A stretch of DNA of 22,074 bases. It comes from a virus. The DNA lies in the IMG/VR virus record IMGVR_UViG_3300031216_000074, positions 1 to 22,074 of that record; one strand, written 5' to 3'. The translations under genes were made by a program, and so were the position numbers. Shown piece by piece: positions 6,770-13,305 of the stretch (positions are counted from its first letter, which is position 1; each line of letters starts with the position of its first letter). The notes under the pieces were generated by a model, which was given only the letters and a program-made list of their open reading frames with translations, made no database searches and was not told the DNA's origin.

Positions 6770-6811
6770 TGTCTAAATTCTCGTCTAACTTTGTGTATAA
6801 ATCTAGACACG
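6770..6811. promoter_or_regulatory. Divergent promoter/operator between repressor and Ner-like gene
   Basis: 42 bp. It contains gtctaa at 6771-6776 and 6783-6788 and the inverted ctagac at 6803-6808; a further inverted copy (ttagac, 6721-6726) lies in the repressor gene. A -10-like tgtataaa at 6793-6800 could serve the rightward early promoter, giving an almost leaderless transcript for the gene at 6812. No convincing -35 is visible. Binding by the repressor and the Ner-like protein is inferred from position. Confidence 0.55.
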
Positions 6812-7009
6812 ATGATTAAGACAAAGTCAACTCCTAATACTCCCCAAGCCATTCGAGGCGCTCTCCTCGGACGAGGTTACACTGTGAAGAAGTTCGCTGA
6901 AGAGCACGGATTTAATGTCCACACGACGCGCTCTGCTATCTACGGCAGTCGCAACGGCGAAAAAGTTAGACTCGTCCGGGCTAAGATCAAGGAGGTATGC
7001 AGTGCATAA
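6812..7009 (+). CDS. Ner / BcepMu gp16-like DNA-binding regulator
   Basis: 65 residues from the ATG at 6812. A single HTH covers most of the protein: 'TPQAIRGALLGRGYTVKKFAEEHGF' then 'NVHTTRSAIYGSRNGEKVRLVRAKIKEV', the pattern of the small BcepMu gp16 family and of Mu Ner-type proteins. In such phages this first early gene tones down both repressor and early promoters. An in-frame ATG at 6728 would extend the protein back through the operator and into the repressor gene; that extension has no HTH-family resemblance and is rejected. The stop overlaps the GTG of the next gene. Confidence 0.75.
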   Translation: MIKTKSTPNTPQAIRGALLGRGYTVKKFAEEHGFNVHTTRSAIYGSRNGEKVRLVRAKIKEVCSA

Positions 7010-7211
7010 TCCAGTCCGGATACTTTTCCGCCATGCGATGGCTTCCGCTGAGCTAGGCTCGCTGAGTGATCAAATCGAAGTCGTCGAGGCGATTGCCGAA
7101 TTAAGCAATGACGAGCCTGAGCAACAAGAGATGCGCGAACACGCCGCGCAACTGCGCGAACTGCGCGCCGCCCATAATCAACTGCGGCTCAATCTGCAGG
7201 CACGTCGATAA
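7002..7211 (+). CDS. Small helical early protein, unknown function
   Basis: 69 residues. A GTG start at 7002 is chosen because AAGGAGG ends 6 nt upstream and the codon overlaps the preceding stop by 8 nt; ATG at 7038 is an alternative giving 57 residues. The protein is acidic then arginine-rich and almost all helical ('QIEVVEAIAELSNDEPEQQ', 'REHAAQLRELRAAHNQLRLN'), with a likely coiled coil at the C-terminus. No family recognised. Its position in the early operon suggests a regulatory or DNA-metabolism accessory role only by association. Confidence 0.6.
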   Translation: MHNPVRILFRHAMASAELGSLSDQIEVVEAIAELSNDEPEQQEMREHAAQLRELRAAHNQLRLNLQARR

Positions 7212-7215
7212 TTTT

Positions 7216-8043
7216 ATGAATCCAAAATCACTAAAACTCCACCCGCTCCTTGTGATGATGCCCCGCATCCCCGAGGAACTCCCTATAACTCAGGCGTTTA
7301 ACGACGATATTCGTGCCCATGGTATTCGCCAGCCTTTGCTGGTGGATGCGGAGATGCAGATTCTCGACGGTCGCCGCCGCTGGGAGCTGGCTCGCGAGCT
7401 TGGCCTAGAGGTCGAGGTTGTGGTCTGCGAAGATTCGCCGCTGATGGCGGTGCTTGGGTCGCTGACGCAGCGCCTACACCTGACTAAGGGGCAGCTGGCC
7501 TATACGGCTTATCCGCTGCTCAAGCCTGCGCTGGAAGAGGCTAAGGCTCGACATCTGGCTATGTTAAAATCGGGCGGTAAGAGCAGAACCGATTCAATCG
7601 GTCATGCTCGGTGCACTATCGAAGATCTATGCCTTCGCCTCGGCTTTTCCAAGGATACCTTTGACCAAGCTAGGCAAGTTCAAGAAGCAGCTGAGCTAGA
7701 CGAAGACTTACGGGTTTTGATCGAAGAATCGCTTTTTATTAAAGGTAGCGGGCTCGGTGGTATTCTTGCAGGACTCCCCGGACGTGAAGCGACCAAAGGG
7801 AAAGAGCGCGGTTCCACACAGTTGGCTCTCAATCTCCCGAGCGTCTATAATGCTTGCGAAACGTTTGCTAAGCGCTGGTCGCGTCCTGAGATTTTTGGAG
7901 GCTCTAATTTAGCTAAGACCCGCGAAAAATTGGATGCGAGCTTTAGCAAGTTGCCCAATGTAGCCCTAGAGGAAATAGCACGGAGCGCCAAGAAGGCACT
8001 TAAGGAGGTTGCGGATGGCAACACGAAAGGAGCCTCTACATGA
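7216..8043 (+). CDS. ParB/Srx-like nuclease-fold protein
   Basis: 275 residues from the ATG at 7216. The N-terminus has the ParB N-domain pattern: 'HPLLVMMPRIPEE' (as in 'i.p.p....'), 'DDIRAHGIRQPLLVD' and the box ILDGRRRWELARELG at residues 49-63. Residues 75-170 look like the central HTH region of ParB proteins ('LTKGQLAYTAYPLL', 'TIEDLCLRLGFSKDTFDQARQV'). ParB-fold proteins bind DNA and CTP, and some phage members act as regulators or as DNA-modification-related enzymes. No ParA partner or parS-like array is nearby, so partition is unlikely; a regulatory or transposition-accessory role is inferred. An upstream in-frame extension (7108) lies in the previous gene and is rejected. No Shine-Dalgarno. 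Confidence 0.75.
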   Translation: MNPKSLKLHPLLVMMPRIPEELPITQAFNDDIRAHGIRQPLLVDAEMQILDGRRRWELARELGLEVEVVVCEDSPLMAVLGSLTQRLHLTKGQLAYTAYPLLKPALEEAKARHLAMLKSGGKSRTDSIGHARCTIEDLCLRLGFSKDTFDQARQVQEAAELDEDLRVLIEESLFIKGSGLGGILAGLPGREATKGKERGSTQLALNLPSVYNACETFAKRWSRPEIFGGSNLAKTREKLDASFSKLPNVALEEIARSAKKALKEVADGNTKGAST

Positions 8044-8264
8044 GCGACCCTCAAACATTCGCTCGCACGAGTCGCGATCTCGGCATCGCGGTGACTCGCC
8101 AGTCGATCCTGCAGACTTGGCAGAAGCTGCAAGAGCCTTGGGGCGATATGCCTGGGCTTTCGCCTCAAGAGGCCGCCCGCGCTCTTGGAGCTTACTCCGA
8201 CACGATGGAGCTCTGGACAAACGCTTTCGAGAGCGGGGGGCTGGAGGCTTTGGCTGCGATATAA
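8040..8264 (+). CDS. HTH mini-protein resembling the MuA N-terminal HTH
   Basis: 74 residues. The ATGA overlap with the ParB-like stop and AAAGGAG nine bases upstream fix the start. The C-terminal half 'LSPQEAARALGAYSDTMELWTNAFESGGLEALAAI' parallels residues 34-67 of the transposase encoded next ('LSQNKAAAEMGESAATLCRYRKAYESNGLEGLMPK') position by position, including the closing E-S-x-G-L-E-x-L. This is the IS630/Mu-type HTH. A free-standing copy could compete with or recruit the transposase; this is inference from the resemblance. The N-terminal half is not recognised. Confidence 0.65.
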   Translation: MSDPQTFARTSRDLGIAVTRQSILQTWQKLQEPWGDMPGLSPQEAARALGAYSDTMELWTNAFESGGLEALAAI

Positions 8265-8350
8265 GCGGCATTTTTTTAACTACTAAAAACACGAAACCCA
8301 CTTAACCCACCGCGGCGCTTTGCGAGCAAAGGCCCTACGAAACTTAACCC
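8265..8350 (+). repeat. Hairpin-bearing dispersed repeat before transposase
   Basis: A short T-tract (8270-8277), a ttaactact/aaaacacgaaaccc-like stretch and then a 26-nt element at 8313-8338 form the transposase leader. Within the element, CTTTG (8318-8322) pairs with CAAAG (8327-8331) around CGAG. The same element with a compensated stem change precedes the MuB gene at 10316-10341. No Shine-Dalgarno before the ATG at 8351. Confidence 0.7.
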
Positions 8351-10255
8351 ATGGTCACTCTCAATTACAGTCCTGAAGAACGCGCCCTCCACGAGGCGAC
8401 ACGCCGCCGTGAGTTGGTGCATACGCTTAACATACTCCGATCGGACGGGCTGAGCCAAAACAAGGCGGCCGCCGAGATGGGGGAGAGCGCCGCGACGCTT
8501 TGTCGCTACCGTAAGGCTTACGAGTCGAACGGGCTTGAGGGGCTGATGCCGAAATTTGCCAACTGTGGGCGCAAGCCTTTGGCCGAACTCTCGCCGGAGC
8601 AGCAGCAGCTGGTGCAGCAGCTGGTCGTGAAGAGTGATCCTAATGCGAGCAAACGCATCTCGGTAAGCTTCGCGCTGCGGATCTTTGCCCACTCGGACCA
8701 ATGCCCGGATCACCTCCGCGAAGTTATTTTGAAGCAACGTAAAAGCAAACACACCCTCACTCCGACTCTGAAGCGCCAGGCGCGTGTCCGGAAAGAGGAC
8801 AAGGAAGCCTATCGCGGCCGCGCGCTCGATACCTACCGCCAGCCGCGGGACTTGACCTATATGGACGAGGCGGGCGAGATCGTGCCGATCGCACCTGGCG
8901 TCTGCATCGAGGGCGACGATATGCACTTCAACGAGCCGTTCTGGGTGGACTGGGATGATGCGGCCGATCCGTGCGCAGCAAAGTTTGGGGTGCGGGCTTT
9001 CCGTGCGCAGTTGATCCCCTGGCTCGACATCGGCAGTGGTCGCTTCGTCGCTTACTCGATCGTGCTGCGCTACTCGGATGCTTACCGGGCTAAGGATTTG
9101 CGCTGGTCGCTGAATCATGTTTTTCAGAGTGTCGGCATACCTAAGATCCTGCGCCTCGAAATGGGCGCTTGGAAGGCTAAGGATGTGGAGAGCATCGCTA
9201 CGGATGCGCGGGTGTGTAAGATCACGCACGCTACGAGCTCTGGCGCGAAGTTTATCGAGAATCGCTTTAACTCTTTGCAAAAGGCTTTCTCACTGAGCGG
9301 GGTGCAACTGGGGCGCACCCGTGGGGAGTTCGTCGAGGGGAATAAGCTATGGAGCGCTTGCCGCCAGGGGCGCAAGGATCCGCGCACTTGCCTGCCATCG
9401 CTCAAGGATGTGATCGCTAAGTGTGAGGCGGGCCTGAACTTTCTCAACGCCGACCCGATGGAGGGTGAACTGTATGGCCCGGCTCGCGCTCGCGAACTCT
9501 ACGGCCTGCAGCGCTGGGTGCCTGATGAGGTCTGGAGTGCGGGGCTGAAAGAGCCGATGCGCCGGCCCACGATCGAGGAGACTTGGCGGCTGATGCCTGA
9601 GCTGCACACACGCAGTATCTCTGCGGGCTTTGTGCGGGTGCGCTGCGATGAGGTGGGCACGGCCTATTGGTTTCACGATCCGAGGTTTGCCGAGCTGGGC
9701 ACGGGGTGGAAGGTGCAGGTGGCCTTCGACCCGGCCAACCCTGAGCAGGGCGCGGCGATCATTAACGCTGAGCCGAAGGATGGGGCGCGTAACCGCCTGG
9801 GCATCGCCGAGGGCGAGCTGCTCTGCGTGGCTGAGAATGTGGACCGCGTGCCACAGTTTAACTTGAGCGAACAGCCGGGCGACACTCAGGGCTTTGAGCG
9901 TAAGAAACGCTACTCGCAACTCTGCCGCTTGCTCTACCGTGAGATCATGCCTTATGGCAAATCGGGTGGTGCGGTGCGGCACCATGCTCGTGATGGGCGG
10001 GGGAACGTGGCTGAGATCGCCGCAGGCGGCGGGAGCGCTTCGCGCTATGACGAAGGACGAATCGCGGATGACGAATCTGGGGTGCGCTCCACTGAGAAGA
10101 ATTTTGTTAAAACCCGCGGGCAGGCCGCTGGCACTGGAGAGGCGAATGAAACCGCCAATGCGGCCGCCACGCGGGGTGAATTTGATAACCCAATACCAAA
10201 GAAGACGCGACGCGCTGTGACGCCTGCCGCCGATCCGCTGCTTCAATATCTCTAA
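8351..10255 (+). CDS. Transposase, Mu A family (DDE/rve)
   Basis: 634 residues, close to Mu A (663). It catalyses strand transfer during integration and replicative transposition. An HTH lies at about residues 30-68. The catalytic core shows 'CIEGDDMHFNEPFWVDW' (first Asp, D189 or D190), 'IPKILRLEMGAWKAKDVE' (second acidic site, here E270 where Mu A has Asp) and 'SSGAKFIENRFNSLQ' (E303). A beta-barrel region follows (about 425-500, 'GFVRVRCDEVGTAYWFHDPRF', 'GWKVQVAFDP'). The C-terminal tail from about 540 is low-complexity and contains a repeat-derived segment (10046-10080); residues 615-634 end 'AADPLLQYL'. The following MuB ATPase supports the call. The ATG at 8351 lies just after the hairpin repeat. 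Confidence 0.92.
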   Translation: MVTLNYSPEERALHEATRRRELVHTLNILRSDGLSQNKAAAEMGESAATLCRYRKAYESNGLEGLMPKFANCGRKPLAELSPEQQQLVQQLVVKSDPNASKRISVSFALRIFAHSDQCPDHLREVILKQRKSKHTLTPTLKRQARVRKEDKEAYRGRALDTYRQPRDLTYMDEAGEIVPIAPGVCIEGDDMHFNEPFWVDWDDAADPCAAKFGVRAFRAQLIPWLDIGSGRFVAYSIVLRYSDAYRAKDLRWSLNHVFQSVGIPKILRLEMGAWKAKDVESIATDARVCKITHATSSGAKFIENRFNSLQKAFSLSGVQLGRTRGEFVEGNKLWSACRQGRKDPRTCLPSLKDVIAKCEAGLNFLNADPMEGELYGPARARELYGLQRWVPDEVWSAGLKEPMRRPTIEETWRLMPELHTRSISAGFVRVRCDEVGTAYWFHDPRFAELGTGWKVQVAFDPANPEQGAAIINAEPKDGARNRLGIAEGELLCVAENVDRVPQFNLSEQPGDTQGFERKKRYSQLCRLLYREIMPYGKSGGAVRHHARDGRGNVAEIAAGGGSASRYDEGRIADDESGVRSTEKNFVKTRGQAAGTGEANETANAAATRGEFDNPIPKKTRRAVTPAADPLLQYL

Positions 10256-10398
10256 GCGACGTCTTTTTTAACCACAGATGAACACGGATAAACACGGATA
10301 TAACTTGAGCTACGGCGGCACTTCGCAAGCGAAGGCCCTACACTTTTTTAACCTAAAATAAATCGGAGACCCCTCTCCATAAACAAACAAAAACTGAT
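10256..10398 (+). repeat. Decamer and hairpin repeats in the MuB leader
   Basis: The 143-nt gap contains a T-tract, a decamer array at about 10271-10302 (accacagatg, aacacggata, aacacggata) and a 26-nt hairpin element at 10316-10341 (CTTCG 10321-10325 pairing with CGAAG 10330-10334 around CAAG). It ends in a T- and A-rich leader before the ATG at 10399. The decamer family recurs in sense orientation near 13009-13029 and 15569-15597. No gene and no Shine-Dalgarno. Confidence 0.7.
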
Positions 10399-11403
10399 AT
10401 GAAAACTGAGAACAACGACACCACTGCACAATCCGAGGAGCTCGAAAAGCTCGTCGATCGCATACGCCGGCACCAGGACGCGCTCGGGCTGAGCGATAAA
10501 CTATTTGTCGATCGCTACCGCACCTATCTGGGCTCGGAAAAGACGTGGCGCAACCGCCTCTGCGAGGCAGACTATAAAGACATGGCCGTGGGCAAACGCC
10601 TGGCACTGCTACGCACGATGGTGGGCGTGATCGATGGCGGCAGCCGCCTGGAGGAAGTCTTCGAGGACATGCCGATCTACCAGGGCTTTGACCGCCGGCT
10701 ACGCCTGCTGAAGGGCACGACGAACGACCGCCGCTGCATGGTGATGCTGGCCGAGACGGGCTGCGGAAAGAGCGTGTGCGGGAAGACGGCCTACCAGGCC
10801 AACCCGCGCGAAGTGGCCTATATGCAATGTTGGCCCACTTATAAAGGGCGCACCCTCCGCATCCTCAACGGCATGGCGGCCGCCCTCGGTGTGGCCGATA
10901 GTGGCGTGGCCAGCGAGGTGCTGGCCCGCGTGATCGAGTCGCTCAAGAGCCAGCCGATCACATTTATCATCGACGAGGCGCACGAGTGTGGGGTGGAGAT
11001 CTTTAAGATCGTGAAGCTACTGATCGATCAGACTCCGAGCCGCTTCGTGCTGCTGGGCTTTCCGACTCTCTGGAATGGTCTGGTGCGTAAGAGCAGCGAT
11101 GTGTGGGCCGAGGCTCGCCAGCTCTATGGCCGCACCAAGAAGCCGATCTACGATGACTACGCGAAGGGCACAACGGTCGAGGATGTGGCCTGCCTGCTCC
11201 GGCACTGCCTGGGCTTTAACGGGCACTCGACGGATGTGGCGCAAGAGATCCTGCCGACAGTGATCAAGAACGGTAATCTACGCCACGTCTGCGATGTGAT
11301 CGACACCTGCGAGACGATGGCTCAGGAGGACGGCATCGAGGTCGATGGCAAGCTGGTGATCAAACTCAGCCAAACCTACGCCATGAAAGGACTCTCAGTA
11401 TGA
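10399..11403 (+). CDS. Transposition ATPase, Mu B family
   Basis: 334 residues, like Mu B (312). This AAA+ ATPase coats target DNA, brings it to the transposase and gives target immunity. Walker A is MLAETGCGKSV (about residues 115-125) and Walker B is ITFIIDEAHE (about 188-197). Residues 10-85 form a helical N-domain of the Mu B type ('LVDRIRRHQDALGLSDKLFVDRY', 'TWRNRLCEADYKDMAVGKRLALL') with an HTH, followed by the AAA core and the C-terminal helical domain ('EDVACLLRHCLGFNG', 'NGNLRHVCDVIDTCETMAQ'). It directly follows the transposase and overlaps the next gene by ATGA. No frameshift is seen. Confidence 0.93.
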   Translation: MKTENNDTTAQSEELEKLVDRIRRHQDALGLSDKLFVDRYRTYLGSEKTWRNRLCEADYKDMAVGKRLALLRTMVGVIDGGSRLEEVFEDMPIYQGFDRRLRLLKGTTNDRRCMVMLAETGCGKSVCGKTAYQANPREVAYMQCWPTYKGRTLRILNGMAAALGVADSGVASEVLARVIESLKSQPITFIIDEAHECGVEIFKIVKLLIDQTPSRFVLLGFPTLWNGLVRKSSDVWAEARQLYGRTKKPIYDDYAKGTTVEDVACLLRHCLGFNGHSTDVAQEILPTVIKNGNLRHVCDVIDTCETMAQEDGIEVDGKLVIKLSQTYAMKGLSV

Positions 11404-11750
11404 GCCGCGAAAAACTCATGCCACCACACTCCTACCTGCTCTGTGCTCGCCAGTTTGAGGCGCTCAGCCTCTGCGGCGACGGCACCGATGTCGACGAGAG
11501 CGAGACGATAGCAGTCCTGCAGAGCCTACACACCGCTTACCCCGAGCTCGTGACCGTGCGCACCCCACCCGATGCCGACCTCTACGAGCGTATTGAGGCG
11601 AGCACCACTGCACTGGGTCGCAGTCTCGTGCACGCCTACTTGGTGGGTAAGTGTGAGGCCTACCATGATGTGCGTCTCCACGCTGAGGTCAATAACCGCA
11701 CTGATTTAAAGCAGCTAGATCGATTGGAGGCGATGCGCTATGAAGGATAA
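11400..11750 (+). CDS. Early-operon protein of unknown function
   Basis: 116 residues. The ATGA overlap with MuB and an AAAGGA about 9 nt upstream support translation. Acidic and mostly helical, with 'SETIAVLQSLHTAYPELVTVRTPPDADLYERIEASTTALGRSLVHAYLVGKCEAYHDVRLHAEVNNRTDLKQLDRLEAM'. Two cysteines near the N-terminus (C15, C25) and one in the middle are not arranged as a zinc site. Family not recognised. The 3' end overlaps the next gene by 11 nt. Confidence 0.6.
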   Translation: MSREKLMPPHSYLLCARQFEALSLCGDGTDVDESETIAVLQSLHTAYPELVTVRTPPDADLYERIEASTTALGRSLVHAYLVGKCEAYHDVRLHAEVNNRTDLKQLDRLEAMRYEG

Positions 11751-12126
11751 TCTCCACCACATCACGCAGCTCGCCGACGGACGGCACTGGGTAGGCGTGC
11801 AACATGCCGGCCAGCGGCAGCGTAAGGCATTTGCAGCTGGCGAGCTAGACCGCGCGATCGCCTGGCGCGATGCGCAGCTCGCCGCGCTACCCGCACCTGC
11901 GCAGCCGCCCCGCAGACCAACTGCACGCGAGTGGCGCGAGTGCCGCGCCCGCGGCATCTACCCCGTTTACGAGCCGCGCGGCCGCCGCTACGGCATACGC
12001 CTCTCGCTCAATGTGCACGGCAGCCGCCACTCACTCTATTACGGCATCGTCCGGCATGGCAGCTACCGGCTGGCCTACCGCGCGGCACTGCGCCAACGCG
12101 AACGCCTAGAAAGGAGCGGACGATGA
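11740..12126 (+). CDS. Tandem AP2-like DNA-binding protein (tentative)
   Basis: 128 residues, strongly basic. Two regions each show a pattern of three short beta strands plus one helix: residues 7-46 ('ITQLADGRHWVGVQHAGQRQRKAFAAGELDRAIAWRDAQLAAL') and residues 75-123 ('VYEPRGRRYGIRLSLNVHGSRHSLYYGIVRHGSYRLAYRAALRQRERL'). The second resembles an AP2/integrase N-terminal DNA-binding fold, with aromatic and basic strand residues and an Ala-rich helix. The link is a Pro-rich spacer (PAPAQPPRRP). A transcription or DNA-architecture role is inferred. GGAGG about 9 nt upstream and overlap with the previous gene fix the start; the stop overlaps the next start (ATGA). Confidence 0.55.
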   Translation: MKDNLHHITQLADGRHWVGVQHAGQRQRKAFAAGELDRAIAWRDAQLAALPAPAQPPRRPTAREWRECRARGIYPVYEPRGRRYGIRLSLNVHGSRHSLYYGIVRHGSYRLAYRAALRQRERLERSGR

Positions 12127-12299
12127 GTGCCCAGAGGACAGAGGCCAGAGGACATAAGACAGAGGCAGGCAGCCCGCTGCAACTGCGCAAGCGCAGCTAT
12201 GGCACTATCTTCCGCGCTAATCTCCCGATCGAGGTGTTCCGCACCGAGCGGCCGATCCGGAGCTGGCTACGCCGCTTTAGAGCAGGAGGCCGCCAGTGA
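12123..12299 (+). CDS. Small basic protein with repeat-derived N-terminus
   Basis: 58 residues, start by ATGA overlap with AAAGGAG 6 nt upstream. The first third is encoded by the purine-rich iterated motif cagaggacagaggccagagg and relatives (12131-12165), which reads as AQRTEARGHKTEAGS. The remaining part 'LQLRKRSYGTIFRANLPIEVFRTERPIRSWLRRFRAGG' is arginine-rich and may bind nucleic acid. No family recognised. The overlapping start of the next small gene (GTGA) supports a real coding chain. Confidence 0.5.
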   Translation: MSAQRTEARGHKTEAGSPLQLRKRSYGTIFRANLPIEVFRTERPIRSWLRRFRAGGRQ

Positions 12300-12469
12300 G
12301 CCAGCCGGAAAAAAAGGCCCTCCCCCTGAGCCACCGGACCGGCGGCCTCGTGCTGCCCGGCCACCGGGTGAGCAGATGGTATTGGCACCGCCCGCTGACG
12401 GACAGCCAGATCATCCGCCTCTACGACTCTTTTAGAAACCAACCTGAACCTACAAAGACAAGACCATGA
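12296..12469 (+). CDS. Small basic protein, GTG start
   Basis: 57 residues. The GTG at 12296 overlaps the previous stop (GTGA), with CAGGAGG about 7 nt upstream, and its own stop overlaps the next ATG (ATGA at 12466-12469). Overlaps on both sides argue that it is translated despite its size. Sequence includes 'LSHRTGGLVLPGHRVSRWYWHRPLTDSQIIRLYDSFRNQ', with a tryptophan- and arginine-rich middle and a helix at the end. No family recognised. Confidence 0.55.
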   Translation: MSQPEKKALPLSHRTGGLVLPGHRVSRWYWHRPLTDSQIIRLYDSFRNQPEPTKTRP

Positions 12470-12990
12470 CACAGACCACAGAAACCATCGAAACCTTTGA
12501 CACGCTGACCGAGACTTATGCGCTCTGCCGCGAGGAACTCGCAGACAGCCTGCGTAACCTGGAAGACGAACTGCAGGCGGTGCGCCGCAACTACCTGCAG
12601 CAAATCAAAGATCACGCGGCGACGACTCAGCAGGCCAAGAGTGATCTAGAAAACGCCATCGAGACCGCGCCCGCGATGTTCGTCAAACCACGCAGCTTCG
12701 TGCTGCACGGCATCAAGATCGGCTTTAAAAAGAGCAAGGGTAAGATCGAGCCGGGTAAGAACGCCGTCGAGCTGATCCGCAAGCATCTGGCTGATCGCTT
12801 TGACGTGCTCGTCGAGACGAAGGAAGAACCGATCAAACCTGCACTCGCAGATCTGACCGCGGGAGAACGTCAACTGATTGGCTGCAAACTGGTCGGCGCC
12901 GGGGATCTGCCATTCGTGAAAGCGACGGGCGATAACATCGAGAAGCTAGTCGATAAAATCCTCGAAGACGCGGGGAGCGTCGAGGACTGA
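12466..12990 (+). CDS. Gam-like DNA-end-protecting protein
   Basis: 174 residues, like Mu Gam (174). Mu Gam binds linear double-stranded DNA ends and blocks RecBCD-type exonucleases, and is related to Ku. Residues 10-70 form a helical coiled-coil region ('YALCREELADSLRNLEDELQAVRRNYLQQIKDHAATT'), then a strand-rich part 'FVKPRSFVLHGIKIGFKKSKGKI', then 'ELIRKHLADRFDVLVETKEEPIKPALADLTAGERQLIGCKLV', which has the Gam pattern of 'K.E..vnK.al..l....L...Gv.i'. The position in the early operon downstream of A and B also agrees. Assignment rests on pattern memory; DUF3164 was considered and fits less well. Confidence 0.65.
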   Translation: MTQTTETIETFDTLTETYALCREELADSLRNLEDELQAVRRNYLQQIKDHAATTQQAKSDLENAIETAPAMFVKPRSFVLHGIKIGFKKSKGKIEPGKNAVELIRKHLADRFDVLVETKEEPIKPALADLTAGERQLIGCKLVGAGDLPFVKATGDNIEKLVDKILEDAGSVED

Positions 12991-13000
12991 GGCACTGCAT

Positions 13001-13029
13001 TTTTTTTAAACCACGAACACACTAAACAC
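13001..13029 (+). repeat. T-tract and 9-mer leader before 13030 gene
   Basis: Eight T (13000-13007) are followed by aaaccacgaacacactaaac, a 9-nt periodic relative of the decamer family at 10271 and 15569, running straight into the ATG at 13030. No Shine-Dalgarno. Confidence 0.6.
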
Positions 13030-13278
13030 ATGAATGCTTTACAAGATGGAAAACCTCTCGTTTGCGGACTTAAGGATCGGCTGAGCTCTGACCAGATCGT
13101 GAATCTCCCTGAGTGCACGCTTCGGGTCAAGATACGCTGCCGTCCTGACGCCTTCGCTACGGCTTACGTCAAGACACCCTCCGGAGTTTTTCGGCATTAT
13201 ATATACGACGTCGACGACGGAATCGAACTGACCGAATGCGTCGCCGCGAACCTTAACCGCAAACCAAATACTCACTAA
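13030..13278 (+). CDS. Hypothetical protein
   Basis: 82 residues. Predicted mainly beta: 'CTLRVKIRCRPDAFATAYVKTPSGVFRHYIYDVDDGIELTECVAANL'. No motif or family is recognised. The start abuts a repeat leader. It is not overlapped by its neighbours, with 39 nt before and 27 nt after it, both filled by repeat-like, SD-less sequence. Confidence 0.5.
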   Translation: MNALQDGKPLVCGLKDRLSSDQIVNLPECTLRVKIRCRPDAFATAYVKTPSGVFRHYIYDVDDGIELTECVAANLNRKPNTH

Positions 13279-13305
13279 AAAATTAACCACTCAAACAAAG
13301 CGCCC

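Noticed and set aside
8276-10246. Long minus-strand open frames (8276-9280 and 9347-10246) opposite the transposase
   Set aside because: They mirror the GC-rich transposase codons, have no recognisable domain and no start signal, while the plus strand is clearly MuA.
12127-12435. 102-codon frame overlapping the micro-genes
   Set aside because: Less likely than the two overlapping short genes with ATGA/GTGA junctions and SD sites; starts inside a purine repeat.
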